Assembly (NCBI GenBank): GCA_021234155.1
Contig: JAJEKV010000213.1
Location: 870,001 to 934,000, forward strand
Direction: 5' to 3'
DNA length: 64,000 nucleotides
Source: Isoetes taiwanensis
Taxonomy: Eukaryota; Streptophyta; Lycopodiopsida; Isoetales; Isoetaceae
A program made the translations under genes and the position numbers. Positions 55,601 through 64,000 of the stretch are shown in pieces. Each line of letters begins with the position of its first letter. Positions within the stretch are counted from its first letter, which is position 1. The notes beneath the pieces are model-generated. The model was given only the letters and a program-made list of their open reading frames with translations, made no database searches and was not told the origin of the DNA.

Positions 55601-56502
55601 ACGTCTCCTCTTGACGGAAAGAGGAGTAAAGACCTCTGACAAACGACACATAAAATGCAAATTTCCTCCTTGTTTGCATAGCTTCTAAGGGTGTCCCTAT
55701 ACAACTCAAACATGACACCACTTTGCTCCACAAAAGGAGCAACTTTTGAGACCATGCACTCTTCAACTGCTGCCCTGTTTTCAGCCATAATCTCACTTTC
55801 CAATTTATCTTTCGAGGCACTTTCCTCATTTATAACAACACTTTGTGAGTTACTTTGCAAATTCAGCTTGTGCTCCTTTGATTCCATGTGGCGTGTGGTG
55901 AAGTTGTACAACATGTCATCTCCTCCTCTTCCATATTTCAGTTGGCATTCTACGCACCAAATGCTAAACACTCCCACTCCATTGACATCCGAAGACATGA
56001 GCTCAAACCTATCTTTCTTACCTTGACTTTTCATCTTAGTCTTGTATTTTCTATAAGTGTGAATCCACCTACATGTAAGAGCCCTTGATGCAAACTTGGA
56101 GTGCAGCCTACCTTCACACTCGAGACTCAAACTTGCCTTTTCCGCATTGGCTCGGGTCTGATCTACAACCTCAGTGGCAGCCACATCCTCCTCTTCTTGC
56201 AGCTCATCAATCACGAGGCGTCTCCTCTTCAAGGGCTAAAAATCTTCTTGACATTCAGTGACTCGAACAAACACTTCCACTTCCATAACTTTGTACCTTT
56301 CCTCTTGTCGTTTTGACAAAGGAAGCTTCCTTTGTCCCAAGAATACAAACTCATGACCCTCCAAGCCATCTAGCTCATCCAATTCTATTGTTTTTCGTAC
56401 ATCGGCATAATTTGCATTTTGCCTCACTTTCACAAAGCCAACCTCGGAGCACTTCTCATTCCCATCAATTGTGCATATAATGATATTTGTTTCGAATGCC
56501 AT
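52640..56502 (-). pseudogene. Second transposase-like gene (DDE/RNase H-like), broken
   Basis: From ATG at 56502: a small N-terminal domain (VRKTIELDELDGLEGHEFVF, LPLSKRQEERY), one stop (56236-56238), a nuclear-signal-like KRRR and a zinc-finger-like WCVECQ...TTRHMESKEHK. After a probable intron (about 55060-55580) come a C-x(n)-C segment (RHAKC, FQCSFCTAI) and the core. The core has TIVAEDETVIKKAVQW with the likely first Asp, LVGFCGRKEDH, LTCNRFDHKAVRCQWDEI and PLIGHSSDGDAHHR with the likely second Asp. A C-terminal region continues to about 52640 (GIGSDCAIYFEMD, AWYNEHKAGRRMW). Frame breaks at about 54600, 53880 and 53300. The family resembles uncharacterised DDE transposase-like proteins. 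Terminal repeats were not found. Confidence 0.6.
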
Positions 56503-57724
56503 TTTCTACAAATCATGCAAAGAGAGAGTTAGGAAGTATTACCTTACTTGAAAGACCTTAAAACAGTAGTATCAATGCATTTTTTACATAATCTCAAATA
56601 GAAATACATTAAGAAAAATCCTTGAGCACCTTAAGCACCTTCACATACAAGCCCGCATGCAAGAGGAGATATCTATGCCTAAATCTTATTATCATATGCC
56701 TAAAACTCGAATTATTTCAGAAATTAGTACCTTCTAGTTGTTGTAGCCAACTATAAAGAAAAGAAGCTTCAAGAATACAATATAGAAACTTTGGAGGTTC
56801 AAAAGCCCCTGTTAGACAGCAAATTTCCAGCAGTTAGTACCTTCTAATTGTTGTCATAAGATAAAAGAACCTTCAAGGATAAATAGATAGTGATTTTGGA
56901 GCAATGAAAAGTCCCTGTCAGACAACAAAATCTCATCAAAAATGCATTGCTATGAGAACCTTTTTTGTCTAAAAGATGGATGCCTAAAACCGGAAATACA
57001 TCAAAGGAGAGTACCTTTTAATTGCTGTAGACAATTTCTTGAAGAACAAGCAAGCTGCCGTGAACAAATCGTGAATATGAAACTTTGTAAAATTCCCTTT
57101 GTCTTCACTTAGCTGCAATAGACAGAGGTGATTGCATTATTATTAGCTGGAAACTTAAAGCAAGAGGTATTAGGCAGAAGTTTTGAGAATAGTTTTCTTG
57201 GTTTTCATCCAAATTGTTTACCCCAATCCTTCATTCAAACAACCAGAAATGTTCATTCCAAACCCCTATGATCTTGAAGGACCCCTACGATTCAAAGCTT
57301 CGGATCTTCAAGCACCCCTACCGTATCATGAAAGTGCACATCTGGACTCTTACAAACTCCTAAAAAAGATGGAATGGAATATCAAATGGACCTAAAACCT
57401 CAGCAGCTTTAAAGAATCATTGCAGATTAAATCCTTTGCTAAGATTTACCTGATTTCTTCAGAACCTGCAAAAATGCATGTTGACTGAGGACTGCATTGT
57501 TAATGTACTCAGTGCTTCTATTCAACCCAATAACAATATGGCTATCATTTGTTGAGTATAAATACTGCACAAAGAAAAGCAAACATGGGGGCACAATCTT
57601 AAATTTTGCAGACATGCAGATAATATATTTAAGCCATTAGAAAAGCAAACAAACATGGAGGCACAATCTTAAATTGTCCAGATAATTGCATCTCACATAT
57701 TTAAGCCAATGGAAAAGCAAAGCA
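56503..57724. other. No gene recognised
   Basis: Upstream side of the minus-strand transposase-like gene. There are two diverged copies of a block with GTACCTTCTAATTGTTGT and AAGTCCCTGTCAGACA (about 56720-56830 and 56830-56940). Confidence 0.4.
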
Positions 57725-57885
57725 AACTCACTCAAAATACATTGCAATTTGGAGTGATATAGTCTTTCAGGTCCTGCCATCTATGATGTGATTTCTTCAT
57801 AACTTACTCAAGATACATCGCAATTTGGGATGATATAGGCTTTCAGTTCTGCCATCTATGCTGTGGTTTTTTCATATCAAGTATT
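57725..57885 (+). repeat. ~77-bp tandem duplication
   Basis: The unit ACTCAAAATACATTGCAATTTG...TGCCATCTATGATGTG...TTCTTCATA occurs twice in a row with about 10% divergence. Confidence 0.75.
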
Positions 57886-59743
57886 ACAACAGGTCCATCA
57901 ACTAAAACAACTAGCTGAATCTATGAGACAAGACCTTCTGAAGCAACTAGACCTTCTGAAGCAAGTGGTAACAATTAACAAGTTGAGAGTCAGGTGAATC
58001 ATAGAGGTTTGCAAGCTCTTGACCAATCCATATCAGATTATAGCTCATATTCCCTTGTTCTTTTTCTTGAGCAAAACTATGGGTGGAGTTGCCAAAACAA
58101 TCCAGTAACTGTCTGAATCCCTGCCTAAGGGAACTCCAATTAAGCTCCTACTTATACCATAACAGAGTCGTGCAGTTCACAAACCAAACTAGACCTTGCT
58201 TAAAGATCATCTCCTGCTCCAATTGGGCTCCTGCTTGAGCAGAGCAGCTCTTTCTGGGGGATCGAATTTCCAACTTAAGAATGCTTGGCTTAGCAAAAGA
58301 ACCAACTCTTGCTTGAATTGCACTGTCTGCCCTCTAGATATGATAAAAGTAAGAGCCTTTATGGGATGGAAAAAGGAAGCAAAACAAATTCAATTATTCC
58401 CCCGTGTTTGTTTCTTTTCCCTTTGCTCGAATCACGCCTGAAATCATAAGGGGACATAACAAAGTTACTACATTCAATACTGCTTTGAATGCATAAATGG
58501 GCATAACCACTGCATGACACATGTCTTCAAGAGCACATAGAGGGCAATTTCTTCCAAACAAACAAAGCCCCATGATATCCAATACGAAATCCCATTTGAA
58601 TCTTGGGAAGTTCATCTTCATCTTTGGGCCAGAAATTCTGGAAATCAAACTTTTAGAATCTGCCACAAGAAGCAATGGAAAATAAGCAGTAAAATTGATC
58701 CAAGCATGAGCTGATCTTGTTGATATATTGCAGCTTTGAATGAGGCAAGAACAATGTAACACAGTCAAGCTCCAAATAGATGAAAACTTGGGATGTGCCT
58801 TATGCCACTTGAGTTTTCTAGTGATGAGACTAACTATATTTTGGATCACTGAATCTGTGAGAGGGATATTCAACACCTTATGGGCCATGGAAACTCCATC
58901 ATTCAAATCCCACCCAGTAAGATTGGGCTGCCGAGATGTCCGTACCTTCAGAACTATAAATCTTTCCTAATGCTGGCATCGATGCAGCTTCTACCACTGA
59001 AGATTCCGCAAAAAATATCCTATGGATTTCTTCGATCCAAAATAGCTCCACCAATTGAGGGACTCCAAAGTTACGACGAGGTAAAAGACTAGTGTGATTG
59101 TGGTTTTGGGCTTGATCATCAGTGTTCTCTGAAGAGCTTTGATTAGAGCAAGAATTAGCTTGCCTCCTTTGCCAAAAAGATAACATGGCTTTCCTAGATC
59201 TTGGCTAGGAACAGAGCTCTGCAAGATTTGAATCAAAGAGATATGCAATATTCTTGATATGTTGCAACCAAGAAAATTGGCCGAAATAGTGGCAACTTGC
59301 TTATCCTACTTACTGCAAAACTGATTGAGAATAAGAGAATTGGGGTAGAAATCATATTGAGCAGGACAGAAGCCTCAACCTTTTCTTAGAACCAAACCCT
59401 TTGGAAAATAATTTCTAGATCTGGAACAAGGCTATTTTGGCTCCTATTTGATCTTTGCTACTGCTGCTACTACTTGAATAAAATACTCTGCTCCAATAAT
59501 CAGGAACTTGCAGTTAAGAGAGTGCAACGAATGCTAGCCATCTCCTAAATATAGAGCTTCTAGGACTTTGACATGATTTTGTTGTGCAAGCTGAAGTATT
59601 GATCTCCATAGGAATGCAGCCAAGAATCCATAAAAGACCATCTAAATTTCACCAGAATAAGAAATAATAGAAGTATAGAAGATGAAATGCAAAGCCCATC
59701 TCTTACATTAGACACTTAAGAGTTCCAAGGGCTCTAAACAAGT
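57886..59743. other. Non-coding, probably retroelement interior (minus strand)
   Basis: No domain is recognised. The minus-strand frame at 58394-58906 is long but featureless. A primer-site-like word at 59744 suggests this is the non-coding interior of an LTR element on the minus strand. Confidence 0.35.
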
Positions 59744-59753
59744 GCTGATACCA
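59744..59753 (-). promoter_or_regulatory. Primer-binding-site-like sequence
   Basis: On the minus strand, GTTCAACA-TGGTATCAGCAC puts an initiator-Met tRNA-type primer site directly after a CA end, as at the copia 5' LTR. The matching LTR would lie at about 59754-59870. A second LTR was not found. Confidence 0.45.
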
Positions 59754-59834
59754 TGTTGAACGTAGCAAGAAATAGAGAGATATAATGGATTCAACTGAAT
59801 TACTAACAGGACAAGATGTCACTAAATACAACAG

Positions 59835-61508
59835 AGAGTTTTATTTACTCAACTTAAGGAGATTTTGAACCCATCAGGTGCAATGTGAGTTCTTATGTTG
59901 CCATTTGGCCTCATGAATGCTCCTGCAACCTTTATGAGGTTGATGCATCGAGTATTCTCTGAACACTATTCAAGTTTGTTGAGCTGTTGTTGCTTACCTA
60001 GGACACATTCTTTCGGAGGAGAATGTGTCGCCAGATCCAAGTAAGGTGCAAGCAGTGCAAGACTGCATACCATCAAAAATGTTATCGAGTTGAGAAGTTT
60101 TCTGGGTTTGGCTATATATTATAGTTTTCCAAAGTAATAGCTCCACTTACAGATTCTTTAAAGAAAGATCGCGAGTAGATATGGGACAAGGCACGACAAG
60201 AAGCTTTTAAGCTTATTAAAGAGTCGTTTGATTATCCTATACTAAAAGTGCACAATTTAGATGAATCCTTTGAGCTTTATGCTGATGCTTGCGGTCAAGC
60301 AATGGGGGCAGTATTAATGCATCAAGATTAAGTAGTTGAAAGTCCAAAGTCTAAAAGTTTAATTTCGTAGAGCAGAATTATGTAACATATCAGCAAGAAC
60401 TATTGCAATAGTTCACGCTTGGAGACATTACTTGAGAAGTGGTATAAGTAAGGAACCACACAAGTTTGTCATCTATACAGATCATAAACTGTTAAGATTT
60501 TTGCAAAGTCAAGCTAAGATTAGGTCAGGCAGGCTAGATGGCTTGATTTCCTCCATGAATTTCATTTTAGTATTGAGCATACACTTGGGAAGAATAAGCC
60601 AGTAGCGGATGCTTTATCTAGGATTAAGCATTTAAATGCTCTAGCTATTATGGCGAATGATCTTTTCCAAAGGATTAGGTATGCACATCCAAAGGATCAA
60701 CAAGACCCTGCAGTCACCAAAACTGGGGATTGATGGACCGAGAAAGAAGGGATATAATTCTATAAAGGAAGAGTGTATGTTCCTTTGTACAAAGATTTGC
60801 GAGAAGCAAACATTCATGAGCATCATGACACCCCACAAGTAGGGCATTTGGAAGGGGGGTGGGGGAGAATGGAAAACCTATGAGTTGGTTAAAAGGCAAT
60901 ATTATTGGCCACGTTTGCAAGACCAAGTGAAAGTGATGGTTTGACAATGTCTATGTATCAAGCTGCGAAACTGACCACGGCAAGATCCCGGATCTATTGC
61001 AACCTCTTCCCGTGCCAAAGAAGAGATGGAAATGTGTGAGTATGGACTTTTTCTCATTACCCCGAACTGCTAAGTAGCACACCCAAGGTAATGGTTGATC
61101 TCTTGACTAAATATGTCCAGTTTATACATTTAAGGGGTGGTGCTACGGGATTCAATATAACTGCAGCTTATATGCAGTACTTGTTTCCAACTTTTGGGCT
61201 TTCTCTATCTATTATAAGTCACATGGATACTAAGTTCACATGTCAATTTTGGAGAGATATGCTGAAGGGATTAAAAGTTTGGTTGCATATAAGTAGCGGT
61301 AATCATCCGCAGACTAATGGACAAACTGAGAGAATCAACATGATTATTGAGAATATGTTGAGAAGTTTTGTTCATGAGAAGTAGTCTAAGTGGAAGGATA
61401 ATTTGTTATCTTGGAGTTTGCCTATAGTAGTAACCATCACGTGGGGATCAAAATGATGTTTTTTGTGGCTATGATGGATAGGAACCCGCAAACTTATGTT
61501 GGCATGTA
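59835..61508 (+). pseudogene. Ty3/gypsy pol remnant: RT, RNase H, integrase
   Basis: Pieces in order: RT (LPFGLMNAPATFMRLMHRVF; YLGHILSEENVSPDPSKVQA), RNase H (ARQEAFKLIKESFDYPILKV; ELYADACGQAMGAVLMHQD) and a connection with VADALSRIKHLNAL. Then comes the zinc-binding/linker and integrase core (VMVDLLTKYVQFIHL; HPQTNGQTERINMIIENMLR). The RT start and catalytic YxDD are missing, many stops occur, and the second integrase Asp region reads SIISHMDTKF instead of S-D-R-D. It is broken off at 61508 by a small element and resumes at about 62575. Confidence 0.85.
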
Positions 61509-61555
61509 TAAGAGGAGGTTAACCTCCTCCGTGAAAGGGTTATGCAAAATAACCC

Positions 61556-61873
61556 TTGAGGCCGGTAGCCCGAGAGGGTTATTTTTGCATGACCCTCGAG
61601 AGGAGGAGGTTGACCTCAACCATTGCTCTGAGCAGGTTCTCCATAGCTAGTTTGAGCTTAGATCTCACAAGCTTTTTGCCTCCCCCTCCGAAACCAATCG
61701 GTTTCAAGGATTGCCACAGCAAGCTCCTTGTTGCTGTAGATCTTTTCAGTGAGGTTACATTTCTGAGTCAGTTGAATCCTGATGTAGATTCTGTCCTTGA
61801 GTTGTATCAGGATGTTTCTGGTAATAGAGCTTGGAAGGTAACTATGTTCTCGCATGAGAGACTTAACCGGTAG
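61556..61873 (+). other. Open frame inside element copy 2, unrecognised
   Basis: The frame includes PKPIGFKDCHSKLLVAVDLF and DVDSVLELYQDVSGNRAWK. It looks protein-like but was not recognised. It may be another captured exon or an antisense chance frame. Confidence 0.22.
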
Positions 61874-62132
61874 CATTTTCTGAACCACAAAATTACCTCC
61901 TCTTCGTCCTTTCTTTGAGGATGATTGGAGCACTCACTCCAGCATTTCCTCAGACAGGTCTGCCCTTTCTTGAAGAGAAATGTGACATGACGTCGGCTAT
62001 GGCAGCTCTGGAAAGCATAAGGAGCAGCAGAGGCAGCTCTTTTAAGCTCTGCGAAATGTTCCAGAGAATATTCGAAACTTTCTGGCACAGCTCTGGTGCT
62101 TCCTGGCATAGCTCTCCTTCAGCATGACTCCT

Positions 62133-62471
62133 CTATGAACCCACCTCGTCTTCTTCATCGCCATAGCCATGGTTTTGGTAAGTTAGATCACTGGGGGAAT
62201 GCTCAGTGCTAGATTCCTCATCGTCGGAACTAAGTAGAGCTTCTAGATCCTCCGTATTTTCTTGCATAAAACTGATGTTCCCTTCTTCCTCTTCCCAATA
62301 AACATTTTCCATGCTATGGCTTTTCCCTCTTCCCAAGCTCTGGCGACGGGTTTTTTCGACAAAATTTTCATCACCCATCATCATTTTCTGCCCGCCCAAC
62401 TTCCGAATCCCTGCCATAGCCATTTTTTCTGCACTAATTCCTGCCATAGCCATTTTTTCCAGAGGATTCAA
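62133..62471 (-). pseudogene. Fragment resembling SAC51/bHLH143-type transcription factor
   Basis: The minus-strand frame contains MENVYWEEEEGNISFMQENT-EDLEALLSSDDEESSTEHSPS. The run 'M-x-E-[DN]-T-E-[ED]-[IL]-[ND]-A-L-L-x-S-D-D ... S-T-x-H-S-P' is characteristic of the acidic block ahead of the bHLH domain in SAC51-like proteins. The bHLH domain itself is absent, and the frame ends soon after the block. It lies within a mobile element, so it is a captured fragment. Confidence 0.5.
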
Positions 62472-62574
62472 GAGGTTATTACAATAATCATTCGAATATC
62501 TTATTAAAAAAGAATATTTGAGAGGTTCTGTAATATAACCTCTCTATAATCCAATGGTGGATAGCGGTTGGATC

Positions 62575-62990
62575 TTTAGAATCTGCAAGGACCAGGGGTT
62601 AAGTACCTCAAAACAAAAGCAGCTATGAATATGCTTTATGATATGGATGCAATAGGATGTCAATGCAAGCAGAATTTGCAAAGGGCTCAAGATCGATACA
62701 AGTCGAGTACTAATAAAAGCGTAATGAGCGATCTCCTGTAAAGAGGGTGATTATGTCTTTCTGAGAGTGATGTATCCTTCATCACTAAGGGTGAATACTT
62801 TACGACCTTTAATTAAAGGATGGATGCCTAAGCTAAGCTTACCCCACGTTATGGCGGACCCTTTAAAATTCTAAAAGAATAGGTCCAATGGCATATGAGT
62901 TGAGCTTACTGCAGGACCTTGGGATCCATTCTGTATTTCATGTTAAGTCAATCCTATGCCAGATTGTTCTTCATCTTTTACTAGATCATT
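62575..62990 (+). pseudogene. Gypsy pol C-terminus (continuation after insertion)
   Basis: Frames read LQRAQDRYKSSTNKS, GDYVFLRV, TPRYGGPFKILKE and GPMAYELSLLQDLGIHSVFH, the usual end of gypsy pol after the integrase core. A frame change and stops are present. Confidence 0.7.
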
Positions 62991-63185
62991 GTTTCAACCT
63001 AATTAATAGCTCCAGCATATCGTGTTCACTTTGACTGCCCGACTTGGGGTAGGATTGCATAGATAACAAAAACAGTAATCATTTTTCAAGGTGGGAACTT
63101 CAAAGCAATTTTAGCCAAAGTTCACCGTTAATGGCTAGATGCCAAAAACTACATGCATTTATATAACTCTTTTAAAAAATGAGTA
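62991..63185. other. No gene recognised
   Basis: Probable remains of the gypsy 3' region. Confidence 0.35.
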
Positions 63186-63330
63186 AAAAATGATTGAATT
63201 GAATTGATTTTTATCGTCCGCGGAGACCAACTGGCATATGGGACCCATACAAAGAATACAATAAGGGTATTACTGCTAAAATTAAAAAACCCTTGCCCCG
63301 AAGGGTTTTCGCAGGAAAAACATTGGCAAA
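63186..63330 (-). mobile_element. LINE 3' end remnant (inverted)
   Basis: On the minus strand, CGAAAACCCTTCGGGGCAAG then GGTTTTTTAAT leads to GTCTCCGCGGACGATAAAAA and a (TCAAT)n tail near 63190-63200. The first part matches the plus-strand copy at 30300-30360. Confidence 0.5.
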
Positions 63331-63450
63331 CGTCTTAAAGAGGATATGCTAGAAAAGTTTTTCCTCCAAGCTTTTATATCTTAACATTGGCAAACGTATT
63401 AAAGAGGGTATGCTAGAAAAGCTTTTCCTCTAAGCTTTTATATCTTATAT
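63318..63450 (+). repeat. ~66-bp tandem duplication
   Basis: AACATTGGCAAACGT-TTAAAGAGG...AAGCTTTTATATCTTA occurs twice back to back, directly beside the LINE end. It may stem from the LINE insertion. Confidence 0.75.
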
Positions 63451-63783
63451 GCATCCCCTTGAAAATATCTCTCAAGCAACGACAATTTTACTAGTATTAA
63501 ATTTGCTTTTATGCATCATGTTAGTTGGTTCATTGGTTCATGACTTCAACAACAGATATGCCACGAGTAGCCCATATGGATTGTCAAATTGTCATTAGAA
63601 GTACATATGCTCCTTATTTGATATGAAGAACACCATTTTTTTATTGATGAAGTTTTAACATCCAACATAGAAAAGGAATGAAACAAAGAAAGGGTATTTA
63701 TTTAGTGTGGATATAATTTACCAGCAAACTCATAGTACAATCTAGAGTTTGGGTTATATATAAGCAGAGCTGAAGCCAGAGCT
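63451..63783. other. No gene recognised; 3' flank of thaumatin-like gene
   Basis: AT-rich. On the plus strand TATATATAAGCAG at about 63755 looks like a TATA box but no plus-strand gene follows. Confidence 0.35.
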
Positions 63784-64000
63784 CTAGCAGAACTGGATGT
63801 TATAGTCAGTATTCTTGCAGGTAAAGACATGGCCCACTGTTATCCCCAGACCAGCTATAAGTTTGGGAGCATTTGGAACGAATAAACTTGGCATAATCAG
63901 TGTTACTATTGTCCCTATTAGGGTTGACACAAACACAACCACTATGGCCAGGGCAGTCGTTTACATTTAAACTGCAGCAAAGGGATTGGCAGCTTTGGGT
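63784..64000 (-). pseudogene. Thaumatin-like (PR-5 type) protein, 3' end, cut by window edge
   Basis: Reading leftwards from the window end: QSLCCSLNVNDC, TDYAKFIRSKCSQTYSWSGD, then after a one-base shift HVFTCKNTDYNIQFC and stop at 63784. Thaumatin-like proteins end D-Y-S-x-F-F-K-x-x-C-P-x-A-Y-S-Y-x-x-D-D-x-x-x-x-F-T-C-x-x-x-x-D-Y-x-I-x-F-C, which this follows. They are secreted, disulphide-rich defence proteins. The shift could be a sequence error or a true break. The N-terminal part lies outside the window. Confidence 0.6.

Larger units (their letters stand above)
61509..62546. mobile_element. Small gene-fragment-carrying element, copy 2 (inserted in gypsy pol)
   Basis: The left end repeats that of 17489-18092: AAGAGGAGGTTAACCTCC, GGGTTATGCAAAATAACC and CTTGAGGCCGGTAGCC. 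The right end is a hairpin (arms 62471-62502 and 62510-62543) ending TAATATAACCTCT. Terminal AGAGG...GGTTA occurs inverted at both ends. The gypsy coding sequence continues on either side, so the insertion is younger than the gypsy element. The cargo is a SAC51-like fragment on the minus strand. Confidence 0.6.

Noticed and set aside
58394-58906. 170-codon minus-strand ORF as a gene
   Set aside because: It has no recognisable motif, a poor start context, and lies in probable retroelement interior DNA.

Overview
This window looks like nuclear DNA from a land plant with a large, transposon-rich genome. The evidence is one intact intron-containing plant gene (a VPS9A-type Rab5 exchange factor at the left end), fragments of plant genes (alpha-tubulin, a CYP71-type WD40 cyclophilin, a SAC51-like bHLH protein, a thaumatin-like protein), and Ty1/copia, Ty3/gypsy, LINE and TRIM elements nested in one another. 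Gene density is about one intact gene per 64 kb, which would suit a gymnosperm or another large-genome plant. That placement is inference.

Layout. 1-4.7 kb: small palindromes, then VPS9A in five exons. 4.9-9.1 kb: decayed coding-like DNA, an approximately 400-bp-armed inverted repeat (6.46-7.31 kb) and a broken DUF4283-type LINE ORF1 (minus strand). 9-13 kb: mostly featureless, with a small palindromic repeat family. 13.29-17.25 kb: a 3.96-kb element with 32-bp terminal inverted repeats (TIRs) and an internal array of 68-nt hairpins. 17.5-20.4 kb: a small gene-carrying element, an unknown 187-codon ORF, and fragments of alpha-tubulin and CYP71. 22.56-27.50 kb: a complete but broken copia element with long terminal repeats (LTRs) and a 5-bp target-site duplication (TSD). 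27.5-31.4 kb: LINE tails, a tandem repeat, and a first exon whose start resembles the histone H3 tail.

32.275-44.857 kb is the standout. It is a 12.6-kb element of the same family as the 3.96-kb one: 32-bp TIRs of the same design, and the same ORF near the left end. It splits a coding sequence whose two halves lie at 32.17-32.27 and 44.86-46.03 kb. Inside are a broken transposase-like gene on the plus strand and a set of cargo genes: two paralogous minus-strand genes, twin 82-aa plus-strand genes with a repeated promoter segment, a divergent histone H3-like gene, an unknown gene and a BAH-like gene. Five clusters of one repeated palindrome (13-bp stem, 4-nt loop) separate these modules. Neither element of this family has a visible target-site duplication.

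46.9-50.3 kb: a TRIM nest in both orientations, split by a 2.5-kb insertion flanked by a 9-bp direct repeat. 52.6-56.5 kb: a second, unrelated transposase-like gene (minus strand). 59.8-63.0 kb: a decayed gypsy pol split by a second copy of the small gene-carrying element, this one holding a SAC51-like bHLH fragment. 63.2-64 kb: a LINE tail, a tandem duplication and the 3' end of a thaumatin-like gene.

Only VPS9A and the two 82-aa ORFs look uninterrupted. Most element genes carry frameshifts. Some of these may be sequencing or assembly errors rather than decay, especially between 39 and 43 kb.
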